In this document: positions 22,673 to 36,700 of the stretch, piece after piece
Layout: every line of letters begins with the position of its first letter
Position numbering within the stretch: position 1 is the stretch's first letter
Assembly (NCBI GenBank): GCA_022457155.1
Contig: JAJGOT010000290.1
Span: 62,001 to 126,000 of the forward strand
Reading direction: 5' to 3'
Source: Cladopsammia gracilis
Taxonomy: Eukaryota > Cnidaria > Anthozoa > Scleractinia > Dendrophylliidae
DNA length: 64,000 nucleotides
Made by a program: the position numbers and the translations under genes
The notes under the pieces: generated by a model
Database searches by the model: none
What the model saw: the letters and a program-made list of their open reading frames with translations, nothing else
Told to the model about the DNA's origin: nothing

Positions 22673-23901
22673 CCATAGCTGTTTCGTGTTATTAAACTTT
22701 CTGGAGTGTTCTAATTATTATTCAAAAATGTAAAATAAGGAGAAACTATGCTTTGTATTTTTTATTATGGCTACACAAAGAGCTCTAGAAACTGACTAGT
22801 TTTAATCAACGGGAATATATGTTTACTAAAAAATATTGGATCCACGAGGTAACAAAAAAACCCGGGCTGAAAAATACGAACAAACCTCTCGCGAATCAAG
22901 AGCAGAGCATGACAGTTTTAAGAACTTCAAGCGTTCCTTATGACTATAAAGCCCACAGCCGGCTGAACAGCTTGGCAGCGAATATAAGTTTCAGCCTGCC
23001 GCACACAACACCTAATCTTTGTCTTGAAACTGCCTGAGGAAAACTAGATCTGTCGCACCGCAAACTAGCTAGCAAATTTCATGTCGACCGTCAAAACATG
23101 ATTCTGAATGTTTTTGCCCTTTTTTTAAATTGTTTGTGACTTGTGTGAGTTGAGTCAAGATAGATCGATCTAGAGTCGCTTTACGATAAGAATTACATGT
23201 AAACATTTCTCCTCTTCTTCAATTTTGATTTTATGAATTGGGTTTTTGAAAACTAGACTGAATATATATGAATACGAATTATCCCTCTCCTATGTGGAAA
23301 CGCACCTTTTCAACTAATGTTACATTTCATCAGCACTCGGTCCAGAGAAAATTCGTAATTAAAAATACCTTGCGCCGGTCCTTTAGAGATCAGCGAAAAA
23401 ACTCACCTTTGCAGGTTTCATTGGATTCCAAAACTTCTTAAGAAAACAAAGCGATAAACATTTGATTGCATTGCAAGTCTTGCAAGCTTGCAGTTTGTCT
23501 TTGTACCGGAAATGACTTCCGGATTTTCTTAGAAACCGAAACCGTGGTTGGCTCATTGTGTTGTGCACCGTAACGAGGCAACCAATCTAATTTCGTCCCC
23601 AGGGCCTTCTCCGCATTTATAATTGCATCTACGTGCAAAATAGCCTGTGTACAGACGCCCCTCTCCTGAGCGTTCTCAGGTAAACGTCCGATGCAAAACC
23701 CTTCAAATCGCTAAAATTCGCCGTTTTCAGCTACAAGAATGACACCACACAACATTTCAGGTAAAAATACGTTTATTTTGATCTTGTATGTAAATATTTA
23801 TCGCAGTATATTACGATAAATGAACCTTTTCGATATTCCCATACATTTCCTCTAAATTTAAAAATACGAACAACGGTCACACAGTTTGTGTGGGCTCCAT
23901 G

Positions 23902-24071
23902 TGCAGGGTTCTCCCTAAATTTCAGCTCAGCAGGTAAGGGATTTTTGCTAAGCGGTAAAGGGAAAACTGTGCGTCTTAAAAATTTTCCGTGGGCAAGCGG
24001 TTACAGGCGGTAATAAGTGCTGCTTCAAGCGGTAAATTTTACCGGTTACTGCCTGATAAGGAGAACCCTGC
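23902..24071. mobile_element. MITE with GCAGGGTTCTCC ends
   Basis: The ends GCAGGGTTCTCC and GGAGAACCCTGC are perfect inverse copies. Internal words CAAGCGGTxA recur. It sits about 110 bases upstream of the IRF-like motif before gene D. Confidence 0.9.
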
Positions 24072-24182
24072 ATGTGGTCCCCCGTGGGCGCCTAGGGCCG
24101 GCAAGCTAGCTAGTGTCCAGTCTTTCACTTCCTCGCGGTTTTCCGGGAAAGCCGGAAGTACTTGGTTCCACGAATTATTATT

Positions 24183-24207
24183 GGAAATTTCATTCAAAGT
24201 GAAACTG
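24183..24207 (+). promoter_or_regulatory. Candidate kB-like and IRF-element-like motif pair upstream of gene D
   Basis: GGAAATTTC (24183-24191) resembles an NF-kB half-palindrome, and CAAAGTGAAACTG (24195-24207) fits the IRF element pattern AANNGAAA followed by CT. They lie about 500 bases before the start codon and about 90 bases before the inferred 5' UTR exon donor, so they could be promoter or UTR. Such short motifs occur by chance. Confidence 0.35.
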
Positions 24208-24704
24208 CCGAGTTCAGCAGGTTAAAACTCTGTTTTCCTCTGGTTTTCGTTCCTTTAGGTGCTTTGAAATCCACCAATTGCTAGGTAACAATCTCTTGGT
24301 AAGTTTTCTCTTGTCTTTTGCGAAAGATTTTGCTTTATAGCCCGAAATATGTTTCGTATTTATTTAAGTTCATAGTATTCAGTCGTGTTTCAATGTTAAC
24401 TTCCGTAAGAAGGTTGTTGTTCCTCCATTGAAATTCATTTGTAGTTTATAAAACCTCACGTTAGTAATGATCGATTAAGTCCACTGATACGTTGTTGTTT
24501 GCCGGGTACACAAATGTACATGACTTTTTTTGAAACGGCAACACCAAGCTTTGATATTCAGCTTGTATATCAGTGTTAATTTATTTTATTCATATTTGAT
24601 GTCTGGCGTTACTAAACAGTCTGACACTGCGGATCATTCTTCCATTTAGAGCTTTCTTCATTTACAAACTGGCCCATTGAAAGCAGCCTAGCTTACAGCT
24701 TACG

Positions 24705-27700
24705 ATGGACGGTGATAATTATGGTAAGTACAGTATTTCTAGTCTGTTGCTTTGTCCACGAACTGGTTTGCTTTATACCCATAAGCTGGTATGGGATCAT
24801 AATCGAACCTTGCACTTATAGTTTGTCTTATAGTATATTGAAACAACCAGTGACTGGCTTCTTCCTTTCTTGCGAGTAGGTGTATATATCGCAGAAAGCG
24901 AAACGAAGTGAATCATCGATTTATTAAGAGTAAATACTATATATTTATCTGGTTGAATGACCTTCGCTTTAGGTTCTGTTTTCTACAGGGTGAATCAGGT
25001 TCTCTTCTAAGTTTGTATTAACTCTCGCTTTGTGGTTTGGCATGAGCAGTTTAAATTTGGTAAAGGCACTTTTATTAACACGTCTTTGTAACGAAGATGC
25101 ACTCAAAATATCTTAGATTTACATCTCAGACATCAGTTCCGTCATGCGTAACGTCTCCGCACTCGGTTATCTTGTTTACTGACTTCTGCAATCATTGATT
25201 GCTTTGCAATCCAACTGCAGGGCTTTAAAATATGTCTATCAATGAATTGATTTTTTTGTTTCTGAAGGGCGATTTTCAAGCCCCAAAAAAAAAAAGATTT
25301 GTCAATAAAACAGAAAATTATAGTGATGACGAACTTAACACGTTCATCTGGTGTCTTATCTGGGAAATATCCCTGTTAAAGAAGTCTCGGGGAAAAGTCC
25401 CAACGGGTAAACTAAACATTTTCGTCAACAATTGATCGCGATGATCAACATTTGTTCCCCTGCGACTTGTCGAATTTTTGTCTGGGACAGTTTTTTAAAT
25501 TTTGTGTGTAACCATTGCGGTCCAGTGTGCTCAATGCGATAAAGACTGTATATTTTATATTTGCTTCTTTGAGTCGCTAAAGTTGCCGTGTAACACAATG
25601 CGGAAACACAGTGCAATTGATTAGATAAAAATGTGGAATAATAATTTGTTCACAGTACATAATGTCAGGCGCTAAAATAACCTATACCTCAACGTGAACC
25701 CCGCCAAATATTTACCTGAATAACCACTATTAATTCACAGAAGATGATGACGGCTACGAAGAAGAAGAGGACGAAGACTTCTTAGACGAAGAAGAAGAGT
25801 CTTTTGATGTCAGTGAATTTGTTGACCTAGAGGATGATACAATCAATGCGGGAGAGAGCGACGACAACGTCTTTACAATGGAGGCAGCATCATCTTCCAG
25901 AAAGGTACAGGACGAAGAAGAAGATCCTGAAAAGCTGGAGGAAAAACTAAAAATTCTCGAAGAAGTCTTCAGTTGTGTGCCGAGAGTCCTCATTAAGAGA
26001 GTTCTTTGTCGCGAAGACGTTAAAGGGGATATTGAAATGGCAAGTCAAAAGTTACAGGAATTTCAAGATATGGAAAATCCAGGAGACCTTTTCAAATCCC
26101 CCACAACAACCAAGCCTACCCCTGCCGGAAAAACAACAGGGAGTGGGGAAGTTTTACAACCGTTCATTGCCTGGCCCAAAGCAGAAGACCAAGGGAGAGA
26201 AAATAAGGAAGAAAATTCGAGTGGAATGGAACAGCGCCCAAAAGAAAATGAATCACAGAGTTTTCGAGGGAAAAAAAGGAGAAGAAAAAAGAAAAACAAT
26301 AGAAATGAAAATGAAGTTCAAAGGGAACAAAGAGAAGTCGAGAGACGAAATAGTTTTGACAAAAATGATACAGGGGAAAAGGGTGGGAACCAAGTATTCC
26401 CCGATCAAGGTGCAAGACGAGGAGGCCGAGCTTTTGGAAGAAGGCCAAGAGGAGGCCCGAGATGGATTCCTAGAGGGGCATCGAGAGGGGAACCCATAGG
26501 CGGGTTTGTCCAGGGTCAAGCAGATAACCAAACATACGATGCTCCTCAGGAATTGAGCTATGGTTTATCTGGTTGGGGTAACACGTCTCAGACTCAGAGG
26601 GGACCTGGTAACTGGAGAGGACGAGGTAATCAACCCAAAACCAAACCCAAACCCAGGGGGCGTGGCTACAGAGGACGAGGAAACAACTTCCAGAACGAAG
26701 ACGAGTATCCAAGCCTTGGATTCCGTGGGGAGGGCGATCCGTTTTGTCAGCAATATGATCAATCTCAGTTCACCCAAAGAGGACGAGGAAGAGATCAATC
26801 TAGTTACGGACGGGGAAGAGGCGGACAAGGTAGTCGTGGAAAACGTGATGGTCCAGTGTTTTTAGCAGACTTGGCAAAAATTAGTGAGACCCACAGATCC
26901 CATGACGATCTCGACTTTGGTGATGACAAGGGAGGTGATCCAAATTGGCGTGACCAAGGGCTCCGTGGGAGGCCTGATGGTAATCTGAATAGAGGGCGTG
27001 GTCAGAGAGGAATGAGACGAGTCCAGAGCATGTCGAGTGTAGAGGATAGTCCAAGCGCTGATAGGAGACAAAACGAAGAGGACGAATCTCGGTTTGAGCC
27101 GAACAAATTACTGGTTTGTGGGCTGAATGAATCGACGACAGATGACGGTGTTTTGAACTTCATTGAGGCAATGAGTGGCGAGGAAGTGAAGGAAATAAAC
27201 ATGCTGGGAAAAGACAAGGCTATGGTGACAATGACTGAAGATATAACCAGTAAGTGCTTCTTATTGATCATAATTTTAATGATTGCAATAGTTTGCCATC
27301 ACATGTTATAAACATGACCTCGACCAGTAATTTTAAGGCAGCTGTTAATGATTATCCGGCCTTGCCTAAGTTAGACTAATTATCATCATTTTTATTTGCA
27401 CTATTTACATTTCGCACTTTGCACCAAAACTTGCTGTATGCCCATTAGGATTTTGCAAGTAAATCATGTAGATCAGGGACGGATTAAGGAGGGGGGAGGG
27501 GCGCCTCCCTTTTTGCCTGGAATTATAATGCCCCCGAACCCCCTTAGATCCTGATGGTCGCTTACGCGCCCATATTGTCAATATTAACATTGCCCCGGCC
27601 CCCTCTTTATACATTTTCTTGGATCCGCGCCTGGTAGATATAATGTACAGAATTGTGATCGAAGTAGTGCGAGGTGTGGTTTGATGACCACAGTAAAATC

Positions 27701-30700
27701 AATCAGAACATTTGGAAATTATGGTTAATCATATTTTTTTATTAATCAGATTTCAGTAAAATCAAGCAGAAAGGCGAAAAGAGGGGACTGGATTCTGCTC
27801 GGGTTTCCATCGAACGTGTTCCAGTTTGTACAAGCATTCTTGTTACCGGCATTTCGGATGATACTACCCATGATGCCATTGAGCTGTACTTTGAAAGTCA
27901 TAGAAACAAGGGTGGTCCTGTGGAGAGTGTGCAGTTTGAGCCTAAAAGTGGTCGAGCTGTGGTAGTGTTTCAAGATCCAAGAGGTTAGAAACTAACTTCC
28001 AAAAAATTGTTTTTCTTTTTGGGGGAAGAGAAAAGAGAATCTTGCCCATTGGGTAATTTTGCAGTGGTAAAAGGACTAATGATGCCAAGAAGATTGTGTA
28101 CTACGTACAAAAGCGTGAAAAATCCCTACTGGCGGAAAGTAGGACCAGTTACCAATTTCCACGCGTTGCCGAGGAGTTGAGCTCAGGTCTTTTAAACATC
28201 AGCTATAATAGTGGTCAGACTGTTGTATAGTTACTTGAGCTCGGGCCCTCTGGACTGTAGGTCGTCGATCCCACCATTCTCCTCATCAGAGTACTATTCA
28301 GTGGTGGATCTAATCAAGGGGCTTGTCTCCCTTCCAATTATCTTGTCACGAAATGAGGTCCGAAAAGCCGAAAGTTTCTAACACTCGCACCTCCCCCCCC
28401 CCCCCCCCCCCCCTCCCTCCACACGCAGACACACTCTTATTCACTCCAGGTCCCACTCCCCCTTATTCACAGCAGTCAGGCACCCCTTCGTACAATGACA
28501 ATGGAGTATGGATCCGTCATTGCTGTTATCACTGAATTGAGGCTGCCAGACCAGACATTCCTGCTTGCCTTACTGCTTTTAGGAAGTCCCTGCAGAAGAA
28601 AGGTTATAACTTTTCTTGTTTCGTTTTCTCTTTTTCATTCACAGATATGGAAAGAATCTTAGCCAGACAGGAAGAAAAACCTCATGTCTTGAACAAGGCA
28701 CAACTGTCAGTCAGAATCTTCCATGAGTTACAAGAAGACGACCATGACGAAGCATCCAGCGATTCCGGTGGCCTGGGAGCGAATGCGCGTGCGGACGGCA
28801 CAGATAACACTGCAGTGAGCCAGCGACCTGAACCTAAAGCACAGCAGCTACACATGGCTGTGGACCCGGATGTAATGGAATATGCCACAACTACGTCACT
28901 TCATGGTCAACTGAAGATGGCATTGGCTACGAAGACAAGTGAAATTAACTGGAAGCCGAACAGTAAAACAGCCGTGATAGTGTATCGCGGAGAAGACAAA
29001 AGTGATTCCTGGCAATCTGAATGCATTGAAGAAATACAAACCTACCTTGGTAAATTTGTAAAGCGAGATGTTCAAGTCAACAAAGATTTCTGGGAAGCAG
29101 TGATCGCTCATTTATCAGCCATTCGCGCCTGTTTCGGAGTTGATCCGCCGCTGGTCAAAACCATCGAAGAATCTTTCGTTGCAAGAATTGTTTCGCTAAG
29201 CTCAGATGCGAAAGATTTGGAAGAGAAACTAAAAGCAAAATTAGAGGAGATATACCGCGAGGAAACAAGAAAAACGTACGTGAAGAAAAAAGAAGACGTT
29301 CCCATAGAACATTTAACTTTGTTGAAGAAGATAAAGTTTGCGGAGAAACTTCAAGAGAAGAACAAAGAACTGGAGATAAAGTTTGACACTGAAGCGGAGG
29401 AAATCTATTTTGAAGGCCCACAACAACAGTTCATGGAAGCAGTCATGAAATTCCGCAAACAAATTTCGGGCATGATTGAAAAGAAATTGAGTCTGTCATG
29501 CACTATCTTGGAGGTTTTGTCTTCGGAAGAAGGACTACAGGCTGTCAAGTATGAGTTAGAGAAGAATAACGTCGAGGCTGTTTTCGTGATCGATAGCGAA
29601 GCTCGGATCGTGGGCACGTCAGCTGCGCAGGCGGACAAGGCCGGAAGTCTTGTGAGCAAGTTGACGTTGGAAGAAAAGGTTCGAGTCGATGACAAAAGTC
29701 AGCATCTGTTGAAAACTTCGGAATGGCGCCAACTATGCGAGCAGCTCAACGCCGAAACAGCTGTCCGAGTACATCGCAACAATTGGAATGATACCTACGT
29801 GGCTGGATTTCGAGAAGATGTAAATGAAGCGATGAAGACGCTAACCGCTTACTTAGACAAGAACTGCATTCGAGATGAGCAGTTCAAATGTCCCTCCAAG
29901 CTTGTCAGAAGGTATCTTTCTGAACTTCGTCAAGATGACTTGCGTTCAATTGAAGCTCAACTCGCAGACTTTGAAGTCAAGATTCAAACAGGGAAAGGTG
30001 ATGACGATTTTTTCATTTCAGGAAACAAAGAGGGGCTGAAACGTGCGAAGAGGAAGCTTGACGCTCTCGCAGATGGTACAGAATCAGAGAAGTTTGACGT
30101 GAAGCAGCCAGGCCTCCGGAAATACTTTGCGAGCGGAAAAGGGGACCGCCTAGTGAAATCAGTAGAAAAGGATCACGCATGCGCTATCGATGTACAGAAG
30201 CAAAATGACGTGCGCACTCATGCTACAGAAGCAGCTACGAATTCTGATTCTTCAAGCAGTGATGATGATGACGATGACGAGGAAGAGGAGATGGAGGATG
30301 TAGCTGGTGGAACTGATCCTTTTGTCCTTGTTACGAGAAATGGCCACAAAATATCTTGGAAACCAGGAAACATCGAGACGCAGCAGGTCAGTTTCATAAA
30401 AGTTGTATGATTATCCTAATTTCTTTTCCTTGCATGCATACTGAAGTGGAGTGAAAAATGAAACGATATTTCAATTCCTTGTTTCGGTCGAGAAAGTGGC
30501 GCGAGAGTTTTAACCAATCACAAAGCAGGACAGTGCAGTATCTTGGTCCCCATATACAGTAATAGAGATACCGAGACTTGATAAAGTCTTTCTTGGACTT
30601 AAATTGCAGGCCCATATTCTAGTCAGCTCACAAGGGGCATGCTCTCAAGCGATCGTCAACGCGGGTGGACCGTTAATGCAGCAGGGCTTAGTAAATCCAA

Positions 30701-33700
30701 ACACTGGCAACATCACAGTCACTCCAGGGTTTAACTTGGCCTGCAATCACGTGATTCATTCTAACTGTTGTAAGTGGAATGGAGGACAAGGGGATGGGGT
30801 AAGTAATAATTTACATAATTATGTAAGTTTTAAAGAAGTTATTACGTAAAAGCAGGCTCCGGGTAAAAGCAACTGAAGGTCTTTTTACGAAACAAATAGA
30901 TCACCAGACTGTTTGATACTCGGAATATATTCTGTTAGATTCCAATCTGGGTAATTCTGATTGTTTGGACATCCGTCCTAACCAGAAAAGAAATCTAAAA
31001 AAGAGTCAATCCATTTTTTCTGGTTACTTCGATTTCCAAGGGCCGTTTACACATCTAAGATAATGGCACGGCTCCAATATAAAATGGAATATATCTGATA
31101 GTTGTACCCGTGCTCTTGCGGGACCACAGACGTTTATGGACCCAGCACGAAAGGGAAAACCGAATAAAACTGGACTCCTTTCCTGTCTCAGTTTCGTACC
31201 CTTTCCAGAAGGTGACATTTAGGTTTGCGGTATTGCTGATCAACCCTTCGTATTCTAGTTAGTTTGTTTACGTTTTTCTGAGCATGCATTTGGTCTCGCG
31301 TGCGTGTTTGATTCAAGGATCTAGCCCCTGTGTAAGCCGCCTTAGTAACATTGAAAACCAATGCATCATTTAAGCCCAGCCGTTTAAGATATCGTTCATG
31401 TAAATTTCAGTAAATTCGATGCAAAGAACTGGTTCTACTCCTGATGCAAGATGGACCCATCTTGCATCGGGAGTAGAAGCGAGTTTTCGGATTTAGACTA
31501 GGAAAAGGAATGCTACCCAGGATGTTAGTCCATTAAACGTTAAACTCAGCATTTTTATAGGTGCCCCAAACAGATTGCAAATACGTTTTTGCACACCTGG
31601 GTGAAGCAGGGTGTCCTGTGTGAGTGCAACACACAGGCAACAACCAATTTCAGAAGTGCAATCGTACAACTCTCGCCAGCTATATATTTTTCATTCCAAA
31701 ATGCATTTCCAATTTTAGGTTTTACGAGCCATCGTCCAGAAGTGCCTCCAGAAGGGTGAAGAACTTGGAGGGGCGTCTATAGCATTTCCTGTCATAGGTA
31801 CCGGAAATTTGAACTTCCCTCCAGACGCAGCTTCCAGGATCATGCTAGAAGAAGCCATCAACTATTGCCAAGCTAATCCTTCATCTACGGTGAAAGATAT
31901 TAGATTTGTGGTCTTCCAGCAAGATCAGGCACTTATCACTGCCTTTACACAAGAGATGGCTAATATGCAATCTAAGCACAATGTCCGTCCAGCGTCCGTC
32001 ATGGGTGGTTTATTCAGGCATTTTCGGTCCAGATTCCGCAGAACCAATCGGGTGCCAGCAATGGCAACAGGCGGAGTGAGTGTCGAAGTTTTGCAAGGAA
32101 ATTTATGCCTCGAAAGAACAGACGCTATTGTGAATATAAATAGCAAAGATATGAATATGGATAGTGCTGGTGCGTTATGCAAGGCGGTGAAACAGGCCGG
32201 CGGTCAAGGAGTTCAGGACGAGTGCAATCAGTTGGGACATCAATCAGGTGGGACAGCGGTGATGACTAGTGGTGGAAATCTAGCAGCACGTTACATCATC
32301 CACTTGATACCAGACTCCGCGGACAAAAATCACCTGCAGCAGTGCGTGGAAAAGTGTCTTCGTCTTGCGGAAGCACGCGGTATTAAATCCGTTTCATTCC
32401 CAGCTGTAGGAACCGGAGCTTTTCATATGTCTGCGGCGGATTCAGCCAGTCTGATGTTTCAAGCTCTCAGCAGGTTTAATGCAAACTTCAAAGTTATTCG
32501 CAAAGTCAGGATTGTGGTCTTTCAAGCTCCAATGTTACAGGCATTCCAGCAAGAGCAACAGAGACACTCTTTAAATCCTAATCACGGCGGTGCCCTTCCA
32601 CGTGTCTCCAAGAGGGGCGTGGGTCTTCCAAGTGTTAGTAGACACGGGGGTCTCAGTATTGAAGTCATAAATGGTGATTTGACTCAGGAGAAAACTGACG
32701 CCATAATGAATATTATAAGCACGGATATGAACATGAACAATGCTGGTGAATTGAGCAAAGCCATCTTAGCAAAAGGTGGTCAACAGATCCAACAAGAATG
32801 CAGTCTAATGGGGAAGCAAACTTCTGGGACAGCGGTGATGACAGGTGGCGGAAGTTTAGCGGTGCGTCATATAATCCACATTATTCCAGGTATGCTATGT
32901 TTCTTTGGTCCTCTTGTACATTAGCTTAAAAAAGGAATGGGGACTACAATTAACACTTTGCCCGTCTTCCATGTTACCAGAAGAGACAAAACTCTTTACT
33001 TTTAGTTTTAGAAAACCTGACATATTCTTCTTTACCAGATATGCATTGACCTTCCTTATCTCAAACGTCCGTTGCTTAAAACTACAGTCTTTATTTCAAT
33101 TATCGTGTCATCATGTTTTCTCATGGCCGGGTTATTTTTCTGTTGGAATTAAAATGACAGAAAACAGACCGATTATCTTTTTTTAAGAATCAATATTCAG
33201 GAACTACGGCACTTACTCCTAACACCAGCTGAAATTTATATGTTTAGTGGTATTGCTTAAGTTCCTTAACTGAAAAAAAATTGTTAACTGAACTTGTGTT
33301 AACCCTATTGAGCCTGGGCTTTTTTGTGTTCCTGAGCCTGTGGGGGAGGGGGCGGGGGGGGGGGGGGTGGGTGTGTAAGGATTAGGGTTAGGGTTATACG
33401 GCCGCCATCTTGGATTCGCCATCTTGGATTTCTGAATTTTTTAAAACCTGTTAAAAACCGCCCAATTTGACTCAAAATTAATCAAAACCAATAAATAAAC
33501 ACTAGTGACGTAAAAATATGAAAGATATACCAGTAAACATTGTTTTTCTTCATTCAAAGGTACAAATATGCAGATTTAAAAAAAAATGCCTGTCAAAATC
33601 TTATTGCCATGGAAACATCAAGTCATGTGATCAATAAATTGTCATATGAAATTGTTTCCAAATAAATTTTGAAAAAGTTACAAAGTTTGATGGTGTTTGA

Positions 33701-36700
33701 ATACATATTAAAGAAGTTATGCATAGGCATAATAGGCCGAATAGGATTACAACCATTTATTTCCTAAAATTTTCTTACGGATCCTAAAAGTCATCAAGAT
33801 CTCTCTTGCAACGGTTTTCTTTGTTTTCCTAGTTTTAAAGCTGATCTTCAGTATTTTTAATTCCAGGCTCTTCGGATAAACAACATCTTCAGACATGTTT
33901 GGAAGCTGGTCTTCGCCTGGCAGATACCAACAACCTTCATTCAGTCTCAATACCAAGTGTAGGCACTGGCGGATATGGACTGGCCGCGGCGGACTCGGCC
34001 AAATTGACGTTTCAAGCTCTCAACTCCTTTAGTGGAAGTTGCCAAAACGTTCGTAAAGTACGTATTGTGATATATCAAACTCAAATGGTCCAGGACTTTT
34101 TGCAAGCGCAACATGGACAAGTAGTACAAGATGTGGACGAGCAGGAAAGTGACTCCTCTTCAGAAGATTCGGTTGCAATGCAACCCAGAACCGCTAGGCA
34201 ACCAAGAAAAAGCGAAAGTAAGTTGATTTCTATGAACGACCACTCTGTGAAAATTTCTGTATCAGGCAAGGACAAGGCAAGCGTCGGTAAAGCGGTGGAC
34301 GCCTTGAAGAGAGGTTTCTCCGAAGCCTGCACGACTCAAAAAGTCGAAAATGAGACCGTCAGTAAACTCTCCCATAAACAGGTGAACACTCTGAAAAGAA
34401 AAGCCATGGACCGTGACGTCAAACTTGAAATTGAGTCCCATGTGGATCGCATTTCGGTGCGGGGTGAACCGACAGAAGTGACGGGCATGGTCGGGGAGAT
34501 CTGGAACGAGATTAATGAGAGAAATAGGAAGATACAGGAACAGGAACAGGCCATGGTGGTTTCGAAGAACATAGAATGGAGTTACGAAATACACGGCCAG
34601 AAAATGGTGTTTGGTCAGAAGACAAACGCAAAGATTGAGATGGCGCATATTAAAGAACAACCCACGACACAAGTATCTTTGCGTGGAGATGAGTTTGACA
34701 TCGATTTGAAAGCTAAAATTGGTCGCGGACGGCGGAATGGTGAAACAATTTCACTTTCCAGGAAAATCAAGGGAGCTGAAGACGGTTAGTGAGTTCTGAA
34801 TGACTTATAATTAGAATATACTTTTGAGTTTATCATGCCATAAATTTGATTGAAAGTATCAGCGTAAATAAATAAATAAATAATAACTTTATTTATGTGT
34901 CAAAAGTCATCTAGCAGAGGGGAAAAACCTTCCACTAATAGGGGAATGAGAACTAATCAACTGAAACTGAAATTGATGCTTGGTTTCATATGGGTTGTAT
35001 GGTTTGCTTTAGTGTTGCTTGCCTTTCGTCAAAGTTGCAGTAACGGTTGTTTTTTGTGTTAATTAGCACAAAAGAATCAGTATGGTATTTACCTGAAGCA
35101 ACACCTCTTCTCCTTGAATCTTGAATGTCCAAAAAAGAAACGAGCAAATGAAGTCAGTTAGACTGAAGCGATGTCAAACTACCAGCATTTCTTTCTTTTG
35201 TCTTCCAGGAATTGCTCTTCCAAAGGATTGGGTTCCAATGCCACGCCCTGACATGACAGTACACACTGTGCCACTCGCTCCAGGCTCCACTGAGTATCAA
35301 AACGTCGTGCGTAAGGTTCAAGCAACCGCTGGCGCAGTGCATATTCAGAAAATAGAGCGAGTCCAGAATCCTCATCTTTACCAGCAATACATGGTGCGAA
35401 AACAGAAAATGGATAAAGATAATAGAGGAAACAACGAACGACAACTGTTCCATGGAACTGACGCTAAAAATATATCTGCTATAAATACACAAGGATTCAA
35501 CAGGAGCTTTTGTGGGGTACATGGTAAGATTCACTCCATTGTAAATTCACGATGAAGTAACTTTCGATCTTGGGGCTCAATATCGTGATTAAGATGACTT
35601 TTAGTCGCTGATTTTTGCTTAGAATCATGGCAATTAGTGAAGTGTCCGGTGTGATTTAAAAGTGGCTATTTTATCAATGCATTTACTCCGTTCAGAATGC
35701 GATCACAAGAAACGGTTTGACTGCAAATTTCGTGATATATGTAGTGTACTCTTTCTCTTTTTTCTATGCTTCAATTTACAGTACTATTTAAGACCTGGAC
35801 ACAAGCTGCTACTTTTCTTGCAACGTTGCGCGCAGCAAGATTTTTGGGGAGTGACGTCACACGATGCAATGTGTTGCACGTAACGTCGCAAAAGTGGAAC
35901 TCGATTTTACTTCTGCAACTGTTGCGCGCAACAAGATTTTTTTTTTTTTTTTTTGGGGGGGGGGGGGGAGGGGGGGTGTCACACAATTTGTTGCGCGCAA
36001 CGTCGCAAAAGTAGAACTCGATTCTACTTCTGCAACTGTTGCTCCCAACCTTGCAAGAAATGTTGCTCTGTGTGTCCAGGCCTTTAGTTATCGATAACAA
36101 AAATGTTGTCGATAAAACTGAAAAAGCCAGTCTGCAAAGCAAGTTATCGATAACAAACTTTACAAAAAATAGTTATCGGCAGCCAAACATTTTTTCCTTT
36201 TCAAACGGAAAACTGCTGTAGCTGCCAATAACAAGCACGGCAGTTTTATCGTCGATAACTCGTTTTTCCTAGTCTGTGAGACAGTTGTCGACAACAACGT
36301 CTTGTTGCAAAACAGATTAGCACATGTGTAGCCGCGCAGCTATAACTGGAAAAGATGTCGACATGTGCAGTGAACGTTGGTTACAAAGCCTATTTCGCGA
36401 AAAAAAAAAATTTCGATAGTTTTGCTTGTGGTGTGTGGAAAAGCTGTATCGGACACTGATGCACATAGTTTTGGACAACTATCTCTCTAGTCCGTCGAAG
36501 CCCCAAGTCTCCATTTCACAACCGTTTTGAGGAAAACAACAAACAAACAAAATGTGACATATCCCCTCTATTAAATCGTATTAGAGGAGTCTTGACTGGC
36601 AGTTGGTACAGAAAGCTGAATGGAGGTGGTTGTTGTGTAATGGGTTGTCCTCTCCTCAAATGCTTGTTGGTATTTTAATTGTAGCCGATAATAATAATAA

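Larger units (their letters stand above)
21813..24649. other. Divergent intergenic region between genes C and D
   Basis: This region separates the 5' ends of two head-to-head PARP-family genes, so it should hold both promoters. It contains the three elements listed separately at 22166, 22603 and 23902, and the motif cluster at 24183-24207. A strong donor (CTTG|GTAAGT at 24298/24299) followed by an acceptor at 24649 suggests that a 5' UTR exon of gene D ends at 24298. The short ORFs here have no recognisable protein character. Confidence 0.5.

Noticed and set aside
23383..23638. Two overlapping minus-strand ORFs upstream of gene D
   Set aside because: No conserved motif, no splice support and overlapping frames.
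25754..25993. Serine-rich minus-strand ORF
   Set aside because: It is antisense to the acidic GAA/GAC-rich first part of gene D exon 2.
33375..33400. Telomere-like TTAGGG repeats
   Set aside because: Only two to three units inside an intronic transposon; no array.
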